In this document: one piece after another, positions 10,506 through 25,520 of the stretch
How the letters are laid out: each line of letters starts with the position of its first letter
Position numbering within the stretch: the stretch's first letter is position 1
Assembly: GCA_963931925.1 (NCBI GenBank)
Contig: OZ007571.1
Coordinates: 10,684,474-10,748,473 of the forward strand
From: Onchidella celtica
Taxonomy: Eukaryota; Mollusca; Gastropoda; Systellommatophora; Onchidiidae
Direction of reading: 5' to 3'
DNA length: 64,000 bases
Notes under the pieces: model-generated
Databases searched by the model: none
The model's input: the letters and a program-made list of their open reading frames with translations, nothing else
Told to the model about the DNA's origin: nothing
Made by a program: the position numbers and the translations under genes

Positions 10506-12646
10506 TGTCTTTCGCTCCCCCCCCCCCTCCTGTTTATTCCCTAGACCCCTGTCCTGTTCCTACTCTCCCACGGCTATAAAAAGCACATAAACGAAATTAT
10601 CAGACTAACCAGCCATGGTGGAAAGCACATTTTCAGCTTTCTCAAAGTTCTTATCGGCATGACACAAATAAATATAGACAAGGACATAAACAAACAAATG
10701 TGATGAAATTATACTGCGGTGCTATGATGTGGGTCAGACAGTAACAAAACGTAATATTTTGATATATTATACACTCGTTTCCAACGTCATAGCCCCCCGT
10801 ATGTTCTCTAATGCATCCTCGTGATTTTTGCATCTTAAAATTCTGACCAACCCACACTACGCTTGCACTGTAGCAGTTTTTGGCAGCTGTGAGCTAAGAT
10901 TATAGTTTGACAAGTAGGCGAAACAGGTAGCCCGGTATGTTTCACCTAGTTTTGTGTTCACTTCTAGGGTGGAATGTTAGCGCTCCAATGTTCCAGGACC
11001 ATCCGTGCTGTAATACTTTTGGCAAAACATCTTGTACAGTGACACGATGATTCATTGTCTGTGTATTGAAAATAAGCGAAACTAGACTTTCCAACTCTTT
11101 TCTTTCCTGTCTTCATGTCTCATCCCCATACTCTCTTCTTGTTACATTTCTTCTCCATTTGCCACAGTCCCCATTCCTGGAAGTAACTCGACAACCAATT
11201 GCTTGTCACAGCCAATATTGAAACATGATTTGTAATGCATGGTTGCAATAATTCTTGCCTGTGTCAAAGTGGACGTCACAACTTCTCTCTCAGAACTTCA
11301 TTCAAATAGTCTTAGGTCCTTAGGGCACTGAATCAATTCTGAGTTGCCTCGGTTTTGTGGACTATGGAGCTGACCCAGACCTCGCGCACAAGTGAGTCTG
11401 AAACAAGCCTGTCTTGCCAGTTGATTCAAAAGGAGTTTAAGTTTGAGTCAAAAGTGACGCAGAACAGGTTTGACAATGCCCTGCTAGACTAAAAAGCAAT
11501 AACATGTTATTTTGCATCTTATAGCTTTCTCAGCGATTATCACTATCAATTATCGTGGTTTCGCAATTGTTATTTCAATATTTCAACATCCACCTAATAC
11601 TGTAAACTGTATCACCCCCAAGACCCAGGACACAGCGATACCACGCCTACAGATTGAGAACTCGTGTGGCGCCGACGACCGCACAATAGCCAGATACCAC
11701 TGTTATTTCTTAATCCCTCTAATTTTGGAATCATCGATTTTAGAATTACACCTTTCCCTCTGAAACAAAAACAGGGTTTAAAAAAATACTGTCTACGAGA
11801 CGACAGAAAAAAGCAAAATTGAGCTGACTAAGAGATGGAGCGGTAAAAATATTGATTCCTCTTAGCTTTCTAGAAAAGTGCCAATGTTGTTTACACAGTG
11901 TAGGCCGGCTTGATGTGCTGTGAACTAAGGTCAACAATCGCTGTGGTTCCATGTTAACTTATCCAGCCTGAGGTATTGCCATATATCTCCCCCGCTCCCT
12001 TCCTTCCGTCTATTCGCAGTTACGATTAATCATGGCTATACAGTATGGCCCTGTATGATGTAAATACCACGCTTGTAACTATGTACAAGGACGAATCTCG
12101 AGGATGAGTTCAGACAAACTCAAACTGATTTTCAAATAGGAACAACCAAAAAAAAAACAACAACAAAAAACATTAATATCAGTAGTACCAAAGACTCTAC
12201 GAGCTAAACTGTCAGTGTGGAGAGGAAGACTGAAAGAGAACCTGGAGAGGGAAAGGGCGGGGGGGGGGGGGCTATCGATTATTAAAAAGATAATCGAAGG
12301 GAGCGATTGAAAATTTAATGCCCATGTAGCTGAAAGAAAAACAAAATAAAGTATTAGACGATGGTTGTAATGCAAACACCGTGCAGCTCTCGGGTGTCAA
12401 AAGGCAATGATCTCAAAATTACATCGTAATTTCTTAGACATTTTAACCACTCTACGCCTATCTTGCAGTGTCAAAACTGTAGTCAAACCCTCACTATGTG
12501 ATCGGCAAGATGTTAACTATCCACACCCCCTGAACTTTAGCGGATAAATCTATCCGAATGAGCGCCACACCTATCCCGTCAACCTTAAGATGTTTGCTGA
12601 CAACACTGATTTTCAATCCACCAAGAAAAAACGTTGACAGAGTTAA
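10506..12646. other. Unique AT-rich DNA with two homopolymer runs, no gene seen
   Basis: Holds a poly-C run at about 10517-10527 and a poly-G run at about 12258-12271. Otherwise non-repetitive, with open frames under 100 codons and no recognisable product. Confidence 0.5.
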
Positions 12647-12839
12647 GCTGGGTTTTCATCTGTACCGAAACGGAAGCGGCAAAAGAAAACGCCACAATTC
12701 CATCCAGCAGTAAACAGACTGAGTGTTTCCATGAGTACGGAAACGAGGTTTCGTTATACAAGTTACTTCAATTTCACCATCTGAAGGGTTTTTGACGTTT
12801 CAGTTGCCGTGTCCGTTTCCGTCCACATGCAAATTCAGC
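12647..12839. mobile_element. Small MITE candidate with degenerate inverted ends
   Basis: The left end GCTGGGTTTTCATCTGTACC is followed by GAAACGGAAGCGGCAA. The reverse complement of the right end is GCTGAATTTGCATGTGGACG followed by GAAACGGACACGGCAA. About 29 of 37 positions agree with no gaps. A third related block, GTACGGAAACGAGGTTTCG, lies inside. Target duplication is unclear: the left flank is GTTAA and the right flank TTGATC. Probably an old non-autonomous DNA element. Confidence 0.4.
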
Positions 12840-13195
12840 TTGATCGTATTGACATGGCAGAAACTAATGACAGGATTCCATTTTCTGGCATCAACAATTT
12901 CTCCAAGATATTGATCTTTTCAACTCCACTTGCCACAAGGTTGAGCACAGATCTAAACCAGTAATTTAATAGATCTCTACACCACTTCGTTCCAAACACG
13001 TACTTATCATGCCACACTCTTGAACTGTACATGGTTATCGGTAGGACAACACTAGCTTCTGGTAAATGTCAAATAAATTATAAATACTGGTTTCCACTTA
13101 GTCAAATACTGTACTGTACTAGACTTCGTAGGATTATAGGTGAAAATAATACATCACTCAAACAGTTGGAAGTAAAACAACAAATACATGTTCAG

Positions 13196-13198
<3 letters not shown>
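12840..13198. other. Unique AT-rich spacer
   Basis: No repeat or gene recognised before the GA tract. Confidence 0.5.
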
Positions 13199-13272
<74 letters not shown>

Positions 13273-13330
13273 GACAGACAGACAGACAGAGAGAGATGGG
13301 AAGAGAGACAGAGAAAGAGAGGGAGAGGAA
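13199..13330. repeat. (GA)n with (GACA)n tail
   Basis: A pure (GA)n of about 36 units to 13270, then GACA units and degenerate GA-rich sequence. Confidence 0.97.
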
Positions 13331-13439
13331 GTTTAAGGAGAAAGAAGGAATCCAAGGCATTGTGAAAAGCATAAAAAAAAAGAAACTGAATCAATTTCCA
13401 GCACTGGGAAAACACTTAGTTCGCGTTCAAGGTGACAAA

Positions 13440-13800
13440 AAAGTGTGACCTCTTTGTTTTCCTTGCTCGGGCCCTATACCATGTCCGGATGTAGCAAGGT
13501 ACATGTCCAGTACTTTCCCAGTATCAAACTAGCTTGTCCACGGGGACACTGGCCAGAGAGAGCTGCCATAAAGCATACAGGGATTATCTTTCACTTGAGG
13601 AAGCGTCTGGAAAGTTTGCCTCGCTTCCAGCCCCCCTGATCAGTATGCCGGAAGCAAACCCACACCTCCCAGGTGGCTTGCTAGAGATGGTGGCTACTTC
13701 CTGTCCCAGCAGCCAGCGCTTCATTTCCTGCCTGGCCTGGGGATCAGGGGGAGACAATCTGACCGGACGCCGTCAAAGTGGACGTCGTTAATTGACTCTA
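13440..13800. other. GC-rich unique island, possible regulatory element
   Basis: About 360 bp, clearly GC-richer than its flanks and non-repetitive. CCTGG/CCAGG-type motifs are frequent (about 13670-13750). The + strand has overlapping open frames of 64 and 85 codons that match nothing I recognise. Regulatory function is inferred from composition only. Confidence 0.2.
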
Positions 13801-14809
13801 CCCGGGGTGATCTAGCGAATACCCCAAAAAAACACCAATGACAAATACGAATGTAATCAAACATGGACTTTAAAAGCCAGTGATACATCGTATATCTTCA
13901 AAGTGCGGTTCAGATTACGGCTTCTATTGGCCCATTCAGTTTAACGAGTATCAAACTCCAAAGATTTGAATCTTCGCTAGTCCCGTATATACACGAAGAT
14001 ACAAGTTTGCTCTCGAGCGTCGACTCTGCAATACTTTGTGAAGATGAAGAAAACTCATTAAAGCACCAGGTAGTCAAACAAATTTTAATGTCAGCGTGCC
14101 ATTCCCAATAAGAGGTCAATCTTGAGTGACAAAATGTGATCGTCCCTATCTTTCACGAGACAGAAGTCGTTATTTATTTGTCCGTATTGCCCTAACATGC
14201 TTTTTCATTTCTTCTGTTATCGTCTAAATGCACTTCTGTTTTTTTGTTTCCTATACTGCCCTAAATATTATGTGCTACGTAATCTTCAACAATTTGTCCC
14301 AAATCATGCCTTTTCTTCTCTAATGTTATTGCTTCAAATGTTATTCCCTTTTCTATGGTACTGTCGAAAGTGCTGGCCTTCTCAATGCTGTTTCTTTGCT
14401 AAGCTGAATGTACCAGGACTGATGTATGAATATTTGGCTTAAAGGAAACGTATCTGCACTTTCTGTATATTATTTCAAGATTTGTCCGATGACTAATTAA
14501 CCACTATCCAAGCTGACATCACAATACTGATGAGGAGATCTTTTATGTCTGGGGAAATGATCACCATAAAATACACAAAAATTTCTCCCTTCGGTGTTTA
14601 TGTGTTCACTTTGGTCAAGTGACGGAGAGCCATTTACACAAACAAATAAACAGAACACGAAAACGCCATCAGGAACAACCGCAGACTCGCCCGGTTGGGA
14701 GAGAAGCAGGGGAAAAAATGAGAAATGATCACACGGGTAGTTTTAGCACACTTTAGCCCCCAAAACAATTTGCCAGATTCAGTTAGATCGCCGAACAGCC
14801 TCCCTTTCC
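13801..14809. other. Unique AT-rich DNA, no gene seen
   Basis: Pyrimidine-rich on + around 14190-14410. No tandem or inverted structure and no recognisable coding sequence. Confidence 0.5.
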
Positions 14810-15030
14810 CCGGCCCCCTTCCGTAAATTGATCCAGCCCCGAGCAGCAACCACTGCCGCACCTCCCCCAGCACACGTGCCTGGGGGCCCTCGGGTAGGTC
14901 TTAGGTCGTGAATAATTCATAGCGCGAGCAGCGTTGTACCGTTAGATGCGACAGCCAGTTCAGATCTCAGTCCGTGGCGATGGTTACGTCCCCTTGAATG
15001 CAGGGCCAAAAGTGAAGTCGGGGAGTCAAG
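14810..15030. other. GC-rich unique island, possible regulatory element
   Basis: A compact non-repetitive GC-rich patch. It contains the AT-rich palindrome TGAATAATTCA near 14910, the kind of site homeodomain or POU factors can bind. No gene. Function is a guess. Confidence 0.18.
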
Positions 15031-15261
15031 GGAGGTAACATGCATTATCTATGATGTGGCTTGCCCTAAGAAGTGGCGTGGATAGGCAGTTCTGACAGAC
15101 AGAAAGAAAGACTTCACTTTACAAGGACATCATTTTATTGGTTAAACTGAAGTCTTGTCAGTTATACAGTGTTTTCTGTTAGATGAGCAGTTTTTGGTCA
15201 GAGTCAGCCAAGCATTGGGGTAAACATGGTCACTTTGTTAGTCATTAACTCCTTTTTATGG

Positions 15262-15427
15262 GCTCTCTCTCTCTCTCTCTCTCTCTTTCTCAGTCTCTCC
15301 CTCTCTCTCTCTACCCTTCTCTTTCTCTTCCCCCCTCTCTCTCAGTTCCCCTATCTCTCTCCCTCTTTCTCTCTCTCTCTCCCCCTCTCTCCTTCCCCTG
15401 TTCTCTCTCCCTCTTCCTCCCCCTCTC
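15262..15427. repeat. (CT)n-rich microsatellite
   Basis: Interrupted (CT)n with CCCCT variants. Leu-Ser-Pro (+) and Arg-Glu (-) frames over it are artefacts. Confidence 0.93.
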
Positions 15428-16030
15428 CAATGTCGAACTCCCATGGTTTAGTATCTGTATTCAACTTTCACTCCACATAAATATTTCAGTATAATTCGCA
15501 CCATTAGCAAGACCAGAATGAGCACTTAGTTTAAATACTTCATTTGTTTACCTAACAACAATTCCATTTTGTTTTGGTGTTTTGATGAGATGCGTTGTTT
15601 TTCTTTTCTTAGTAACTAAATATTGCTACATTTATGCTACATTTTTAATATATCGAGATGGTTCAAGCTGTGCAATTTTTATCGTACCAGCTTCAAGTAT
15701 TAAGTTTGGCAAATTGCTGTACGAGGAACTGTAGGTTCCACAATCTATTCCCACGTCCAAGCAAAGACACTATATACATCCACTGTCCATGCACGAAATA
15801 ACAATTAATGATGTTTCTCTGCCACGCAGGGTTGATGATTCAGCGACCCCAGTGTTTTGATTAACAGATTCCTTTTATTTTCGGTGATAAGTTTGTATTT
15901 CGTGCTGTAAAATTCCATATAATTTAGAATTAAAAATTACGTAGTATGCCACATTTATTTCTGTTTCGCTAAAACGAAAAGAAAAAGGGTGCAAGATGCT
16001 GTTCCTCCAACAGCTTTTCAAGTTCTAACA
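15428..16030. other. Unique AT-rich DNA, no gene seen
   Basis: No repeat, inverted pair or coding signal recognised. Confidence 0.5.
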
Positions 16031-16450
16031 AAGTGGTCAGAAGAGGCATTCATTTCCCTGGAATGATCCATAGTCTAGGTAGAGTTGGCCATGCCGGGGG
16101 TAAATGAAAGCTATTGGCCTGGCTGAAACAAGAGACTGTGAGAGATTAGGTCTGTGTAAACATCCAAGCAAGCCGGGATACGATTGTTTTAAAAACATCT
16201 TGGAACCCTTGCGCTCGACCGTAACGTACACAGGACAGAGGGTGAACAAGGCGCGAGTCTGTTTGCCAAGTGGATACAAAACGGCAGCTTTATTTTCTCT
16301 GGCCTGGCCCCCATGCAGTGCTTGGTCCACCCCGTCTGGGAGATATGGCTTCTCCACAGTGACAAGGTCTGGGGGACACGATTGTCTGCGGTCGGACGGA
16401 CGCTGGAGTGCAGCAGCTCCTGGAAGGTGAAATAAAAACAAGCCCTTCAT
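16031..16450. other. GC-richer unique island open on both strands
   Basis: Open for 137 codons on - (16037-16450) and 108 codons on + (16104-16430), in sequence of higher GC than either flank. Neither product is recognised and no splice-site arrangement stands out. Candidate exon or conserved noncoding element; chance is also likely because low stop density follows from base composition. Confidence 0.2.
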
Positions 16451-18640
<2,190 letters not shown>

Positions 18641-21000
18641 ATGTCTCTATCAGTCCATCAATTTGTCTAGATGTCTTTATCAAGAGAAATACATACTTTC
18701 ACAGGCGTACGTCAACATACGTACATCACGCCGCACGAGATCTTAACCTTTTCATGTGGCGCACGCATCCTGGGCAACGCTCATTGTTATGGAGACAAAG
18801 GAATGTAACATAAACAAATCTGCATGCATGCACATTGTCAACACTGTTTCCCCCCTCCTCCACAGCACCACGCATGTTCAAAGGAAGACTCAGAGAACAG
18901 CAGTGTTACGAATGGAAGAAAGATGTAAAAGAGAATTATTTACAAATTCTGTAACATTAAAATGTATCTGACGAAGCGAGGAGGTTACTGGGTATTGGTG
19001 TCTTGTAAATTTAACAATGAACATGGAATTGCAACTGACTGGAACAAATAAAAGACACCGGACACGTAAAGTGATCACATATTGATACCCTTGTCGACTC
19101 CTCGTCCGTCTTTTCCTCTCCTATAAAAAATGCACGTGATTATTTAAGTTCACAAAATGTAACTAACGTATGTGTTTATGCCTGTATGCCATTCCGTTTA
19201 AACATAGGGTAGAGCTATCCATGGGTTTACATGCAGAATATCAAATTGAGGTGGGTGTGGCATGCCTTTTCAAACCGCCATAATGTGGAACCGCCAAGTC
19301 TGTTCGGTTCAGCTTTAAGATAAAGTGCCGCATTTATATACTATCATTGATATACTATATAGATACAAACGTATTAACCTTTGATCAAAGTCCTCATTGT
19401 TTTCAGCGTTTAAACATCTGGTCAACGTCGTAAGAATTTCGGATTCTCAAATCACTAATTGGACAACAACAACAACAACAACAATAGCAACAACAACAAC
19501 AACATCAAATGGACGCAATATGAGATGGGAGATAAGTTCGTTTCATGACTGATAGTCGAGAAATCGAGTCGTGCTGTAGTCACACCTCCCACCTAGAACG
19601 TCAAGCATCCCAAGTATGCCTCACCAACGGCAGGACTCATTCCGTAACAGATCCACACACAGATGTAGTCATCTGACTGATTTGATTGCACATGTTCATT
19701 TCCTCGTCAACGATAACCCACGGCAAATGTCATTGGGCTGAGCGCAATGGATCTAGCTTTGTTTACAGCATACAACCAGGCAACTCATTTACAATGTGTA
19801 ATCTGTGTGTATCTTATACGCTCTGGAGAAACAAAGTGATCCATTATCACGCTTTTACCATCAAAGTCCTGGATTTCTTAACCACAGACGCCACCAAAGC
19901 TATTTTGTTTACATTTGCCCGAGGCTGGTTAAAGGGAAAATACTATGAAAACATTACTGCCAGATTTTTGTGAGACGATAAGCCAAAAGTATAAAGAGGT
20001 GGATTGTGTGGGGATCTCCACGTGTTTGTTTATACCTAACTGGCTAATGTTGATTTCGTACCAGATTTCTGGGAGGCAATAGGTGAATCTGAATAAAGCA
20101 GTGACAGTGGTGGTAAATTACTTCCTATATCAAGACCGACTGGACGAGATGATGCTTAAACTGGTGATAACCGACAACATTAGGCATATAATCGTATATC
20201 TACTGAAATATTAAGTAATGTATTCACTTTTCGATGACTATGAATCCTCCGTGCTGTTCGTCTATCCAAAGACAATATAATAGTGTATTATTGTTAACTT
20301 TTGCTAAAGAATGGAAATGAGAAACATACAAAAGTCAAATAAATTAGCAAAAATTACTTTTCCAAGAAAATACAGGCAGGCATGTAAACGATAAACCAAG
20401 GTTTTTATCTGTAACGATTGTAGCAGATTCCCAACCAGAACAATTTGCAGATCTTGAAAGTGATTGCATTTACTCACAAATTCAAGTTAAGGAAGGTAAA
20501 TCTTTCACTCATATAACCCGCATAGGTCAAACTGGCAGCTTGAGCTTGGCAGTAATTGAGAAATGCCAGGTATAAACGTGGAACAAACACAAAGTAAACG
20601 AGGAATAGCGATGTGGAAAGCAAATGCTAAACGATAATTAAACGTTGGAGCAAGTTGTGTTATGTTACGTGGGGTTGCTTGGTGGAGGGGCAGACTTTCT
20701 CTGATGGAGGTGGGGTGGGAAATGGCAGTGGGGATGATCAAATGAGCAGATGGACGAGCCCGGATAACCTAGAAAATACTGCTGGCGCAGGGGTGGGGAA
20801 AGGTGTGGATAACCCTAATTAGTCACTAATTAAGACTTGCATCAAAGTATGTATTGTTATGTTGGTGATATAGATAGCATCAGAAAACCACCAAGTGCTG
20901 CAGTCTGTGAAACGCTTATTAAGTGTGGACGTCCAGATTTTTATTGCCGTAATCTTTGATTAATGTCGTTGTCGTTTTTGAAACAGAGGTATTAGATAAT
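18641..21000. other. Unique AT-rich DNA with a (CAA)n tract, no gene seen
   Basis: Includes (CAA)n with one interruption at 19463-19504. Open frames are under 100 codons and unrecognised. No RNA gene or mobile element could be supported. Confidence 0.5.
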
Positions 21001-21001
21001 T

Positions 21002-21002
21002 G

Positions 21003-21054
<52 letters not shown>

Positions 21055-21206
21055 GCAGGCAGATAGAGAGAGAGAAAGAGAGAGACAGACAGACAGAAAG
21101 AGAGAGAGAGAGAAAGAGGAAGAGAGAGAGAGAGAGACAGAGGGAGAGAGAGAGAGAAAGAGAAAGAGAGACAGACAGACAGACAGAAAGAGAGAGAGAG
21201 AGAGAG
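21002..21206. repeat. (GA)n/(GACA)n compound microsatellite
   Basis: GA blocks alternate with GACA blocks at about 21033-21053, 21083-21095 and 21168-21187. Confidence 0.95.
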
Positions 21207-21870
21207 CGTGAGTGTGTAAAGATGAGATCTAGCGAACACTATAGCCAATAATCAGATAGATCAGTATGTTTTTGATTATAATTGTGATATTATGTGCATA
21301 CACTTATTAGAGACACCAAAGTTAGAACAGGAAGAGTAAACTGGAATATAGAGGAAAAAAGTGCACGGGACAAAGGATATGATGCACTGGTAGTAAGAAC
21401 GGGATTGAACAATGAACTACATATGTAAATATAATATAATCCTAAATAGATGATCCCTCTGGTGAATAACAAAAAAACACCGTGATGGCAAACTACATAA
21501 TTTGATAACAAAACGACGGCAAGACAAAGTTAGAATATTATGACTGGCAGAAAACTGATAAAAAGGAAATCATTTTTGTTTTAAAGGAAACCTCACGGGG
21601 AAATGTTGACCAAGAGTGAATATTATAGGGAAATGAAGAACTGAAAGGTATGAGAGTTGAAGAAAAATAAAGATGGGGCTGGAATGAATCTTTTGACAGG
21701 GATGAAAGAGATAGAGAGTGAGTGAGACAGAGAGAGAGAGAGTGAGTGAGACAGGGAGAGAGAAAGAAGCAGTGCAGTGTGTTCAGCGCCTCGCAGGCAG
21801 CTCCATTCTGCTCTGTGGTTGACATGAGATTGTGTGCATATTATGTACAATTAGAATGTGGGAGCGAATG
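21207..21870. other. Unique AT-rich DNA ending in a GA-rich stretch
   Basis: A degenerate GA/GTGA stretch lies at about 21705-21768. No gene recognised. Confidence 0.45.
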
Positions 21871-21879
21871 CGTTTGTAA

Positions 21880-21972
21880 AGTAGTAAATAAGTTCTGTAA
21901 AGCGCTTAGAGCCTGTGAAACAGGGTTAGGCGCTATATAAATGCCATTTATTATTATTATTATTTTCTTATT
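21880..21972 (+). mobile_element. SINE/LINE-type 3' tail with hairpin and (ATT)n end
   Basis: GTAAAGCGCTTAGAGCC leads through a hairpin into TTAGGCGCTATATAAATG, then CCATTTATTATTATTATT. This layout (GCGC stem, TATATAAATG, (ATT)n) is shared with the inverted copy at 47530. It is typical of the conserved 3' end of short retroelements in invertebrates. The outer stem is GCGCTTA/TAGGCGC and the inner stem CCTGT/ACAGG. No polymerase is encoded. The 5' limit cannot be fixed from one sequence. Confidence 0.7.
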
Positions 21973-23365
21973 ATGAAGACAGGAGGAATGACAGAAAAGA
22001 AGAAGACAAACAAAGAAACAAGTCTGAATGCCAAAATGGCGGAAGGGAGGGAGGGAAGGAAGGGGTAGGGGGGCCATGAAAAGGCTAAAAGACAAAGAGG
22101 AAATGTGAAATCAACAAGCAAATTTCGTTCCGTGTCAACAAAACATTGTACAGCCACAGCCACAGCTACAGCTACAGCTGTCTGGTTGCTGCCTTGAGAC
22201 ATTCACATACACAGATAAACATTCAGGACCGTCGTCAATGACAGGTCATATTGACTGGAGAACAAAGAAATCAGGCTGGAGGGGGGGGGGGCATCAGACC
22301 TCTTCTGTCTCTTTAAAAAAAATGTATTTTTCAATTAGCAGCCCCCCCCCCTCCCCCCTCCCCCACACAAAAAAATCCCCGACCCCATAAACATTCCCAG
22401 AGCATTAGCGAAACTCAATAGCCCTGTCTATTACAGCACCTCGAAAGCAATGATATTTCCGAATGTAACTGGAACGACGACAGAAATAATAATCATAAAA
22501 AGACAGGTTCCATAGTTTATATTTCGTACGCTCCTGAAACCTTTGCGTCTGTTACATCATCTGCTGCCAGCCGTTTTTTACCTGCATGCCCTCCTTCCCT
22601 CCACCCATCCCCCACCCCAGAGACCCGAGCGTCAGTGACGTTGTAGAAGACATTGTCTGAAAGCCACGCCCCCCCCCCCCCCCCCCCCAGGGCGGCTCCA
22701 CCTGACCTTCGTCAAAGTTTGAAGCGACACAAGGCCAGAGAAACATACACCAAGCCTGATTGTTTACCATTCAAAATGCTCTGGTGATAAAAGTCCGCGA
22801 GAAAGTTCGCCCAGGGAAGAAACGTTCGCGAGAAAGTTCGCTCAAGGAAAAAACTTGACGAGAAATACTCGAAAAGATTATATTAACGCAAAAAGCTCAC
22901 GATAAATGTTATTTACACGCACATTAAAGTGACATAATTATTATTATTGTCTACAAATAATAATAATAATAAAAATAACAACAGTTAATTACAGAGATTC
23001 AGTGCATGTTTATTGTCATATCGTAGACTGTAGCATTACGCCATATCAGCTAATAGACTTTGGTGAAAGTAATTATCCTGCATATTATGAGAACATGAAA
23101 GAACGTATGAAAATATTTTTAGGTTTGCTTGAAGAGGGACAAAAAAGCAGATTTAGTTTTGTTTCGTGAAAGCTGTGGAGAAAATTTGTGGGTAAGATTG
23201 AAATGTAAAAGGAATGGAGAAAATACGGAGTTGAATATCACTTGAATATGACGCGGAAATTGTCTTTGTTTTTTTTTCCATTCAGGGTGGAAGATAAAAT
23301 GACTTTTAATTCCCCTCACATCTCTTTCTTCCATTCCATTTCCTGAACTCAGTCATTCCTAATTT
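21973..23365. other. Unique DNA with homopolymer runs and small tandem repeats
   Basis: Contains (ACAGCY)n at about 22151-22180, a poly-G run near 22280-22291, poly-C runs near 22343-22370 and a long poly-C run at 22670-22688. A 2.5-copy repeat of about 33 bp lies at 22793-22875, built on TCGCGAGAAAGTTCGC. No gene seen. Confidence 0.55.
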
Positions 23366-23866
23366 ATTCGCTTATATACTTAATACCGTCCAGTCGCTCA
23401 CTCACTCATTAACTCACACACTCATACCCTTACGTATTCACTCATTCACTCACTCACTCTTTCACCCTCTTTACCCTGCCTTCTAGTCTACCCCCTCTAT
23501 GCTCCCTCCACTCCGCACGCTTAGCAAGTCTATTCGCTTATCTACTTAATATCGTCCAGTCGCTCACTCACTCATTAACTCACACACTCATACCCTTACG
23601 TATTCACTCATTCACTCACTCACTCTTTCACCCTCTTTACCCTACCCTCTAGTCTACCCCCTCTATGCTCCCTCCACTCCGCACGCTTAGCAAGTCTATT
23701 CGCTTATCTACTTAATATCGTCCAGTCGCTCACTCACTCATTAACTCACACACTCATACCCTTACGTATTCACTCATTCACTCACCCACTCTTTCACTCT
23801 CTTTACCCTACCCTCTAGTTTACCCCCTCTATGCCCCCCTCCACCCCTCACGCTTCAGCAGTCTAT
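23366..23866. repeat. 166-bp direct tandem repeat, three copies
   Basis: Copies begin with ATTCGCTTAT at 23366, 23532 and 23698, exactly 166 bp apart. Each contains GTCCAGTCGCTCACTCACTC, a CTCA-like core and CCCCCTCTATGC. Copies 1 and 2 are nearly identical and copy 3 diverges at its right end. No frame of interest. Confidence 0.93.
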
Positions 23867-25154
23867 CACAATCGTCCACTGCCCGCCTTTGCTCATTCCT
23901 CCACTAACCACTCCATTCTCTCCCAGCTTAACTTACAAACTCGCTGAGCTCCACAAAAAACAACAACAACAAAAAACGAGATGGCCGGAATGAAACCTGA
24001 CCCCGTGATGACAGGCTACAATGATCGGTTTGACAAAGGCTAATATCTTGTCCATAGATAGGCTATTATCAGCACTGGCCCAGCTCCATTATCGGCTAAC
24101 GTTCAGCCGTTTACTGAGAGATTGGCGCTAAGCATGAGTTATGTGGAAAAAAAAATAAAACAAAGAAAGGTTTTTTGAAGAATGAGACATTCAAGATAGG
24201 AATTCTGATTAGGTGAGCAAACTCGGTGTGATTTTGGGGCTGATAACAGTACTTATGCAGTTCTCACAGACCACTGATATGGTATCTCCATACCCATGAT
24301 GACTCACCCTCGCTCCGATTCTCCCAGATGTTTCAAGTTGTAGATTTTATGAAGACACATCTTAAACCCAAATATTACCACAACAAGATTGTAAATTTAA
24401 CTTAAAAAAAAAAAAGAAGATGAATCGCTGTCGACATTATTTTAAGATCATTGCTAGAAATAACATCTGTTTCAAGAGTAATGACCTGAAGAGGCAGATA
24501 AATCTGGCACAATAATTTTCTAACCAAACTGGCCATATATTGGTTAAAAAGGAAATGATGAGTCAGTAAAAACAAATACAATAACCTTAAAAAAAAATTA
24601 GCATTCTGAAAATTCTGCCCACAGAGAGAGAGAGAGAGAGTAATGAGGTAGTCTAAATAGTTCCCGCCAATAGAGACGAAGCTTTCAGTGATTGGTTAAT
24701 ATCTAACTGTACAAGCTAAATTTGACGAGATCATGACAATAATACATTTTAATGAAGACTCAAGATATGTACCCCAAAACCTCGCTTATTCCCGTCCAAA
24801 CTAAGTGATCAAACTTTCGGGAAATCAAACTTTCGGGAAATCAAAGCCAGAACGATGAAAAATAACCAGGTAAAAAATCCTGTCTCTACAATATCTTAAA
24901 ACACCTCAGGTCTACACACCTACATAGACATCATGCCACTCTGTACATCACAGGAGACCTGGAATAGTAACCATAATTCCTGAACAAACAGCAATAACAC
25001 AAAAGGCATGTGGACTTCCTACACTACGGAGTTCTACAACAAAGTCAGGGACCTGGATGTAGTTATGTCTGCTTTGGTTCAACAGGGTCGGGGAGACGGG
25101 TGCTCAAGTCTTCCACTGCCGTCCAAAGCCAATACAAGTTACAAGCCATGTATT
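23867..25154. other. Unique AT-rich DNA, no gene seen
   Basis: Includes a short (GA)n at about 24624-24640 and a 17-bp duplication AAACTTTCGGGAAATC(A) at about 24809-24845. A 77-codon frame at 25008-25241 runs into the next repeat and is unrecognised. Confidence 0.5.
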
Positions 25155-25405
25155 GTTAAGCTCGCTTTGAGAAAATCTGCCTGTAGACTGTGCTTTTTTG
25201 CAAAACATAAACAAGAATTCCTTTCTTATTTGAAGCCTTAAAAAATATAATTATGGTAGATTTGGTACAGCTCGCTTTAGGAAAATCTGCTTGTAGACTG
25301 CTTTTTTTGTAAAACATACACAAGAATTCTTTTGTTAATAGGATCTTTTGAATAAATATGGTAGATTTGGTACAAGTAGCTATAAGAAAATCAGCTTGGA
25401 GACAT
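25155..25405. repeat. Tandem repeat of about 105-110 bp, 2.4 copies
   Basis: GCTCGCTTT followed by GAAAATCTGC and TGTAGACTG occurs at 25160 and 25270, and a diverged third start lies near 25375. GGTAGATTTGGTACA recurs at about 25256 and 25361. Copies end with ACAAGAATTC. The minus-strand 149-codon frame here is a by-product. Confidence 0.85.
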
Positions 25406-25520
25406 AGCCTAGCGTAGACAAAAGTACACGTAGATAAATAGGCGGCGAACAGACAAAAGTCTGTATAAGAATCATGAAAGACATACTCACATGCATAGTA
25501 GTCACAGATAAACTGACATA

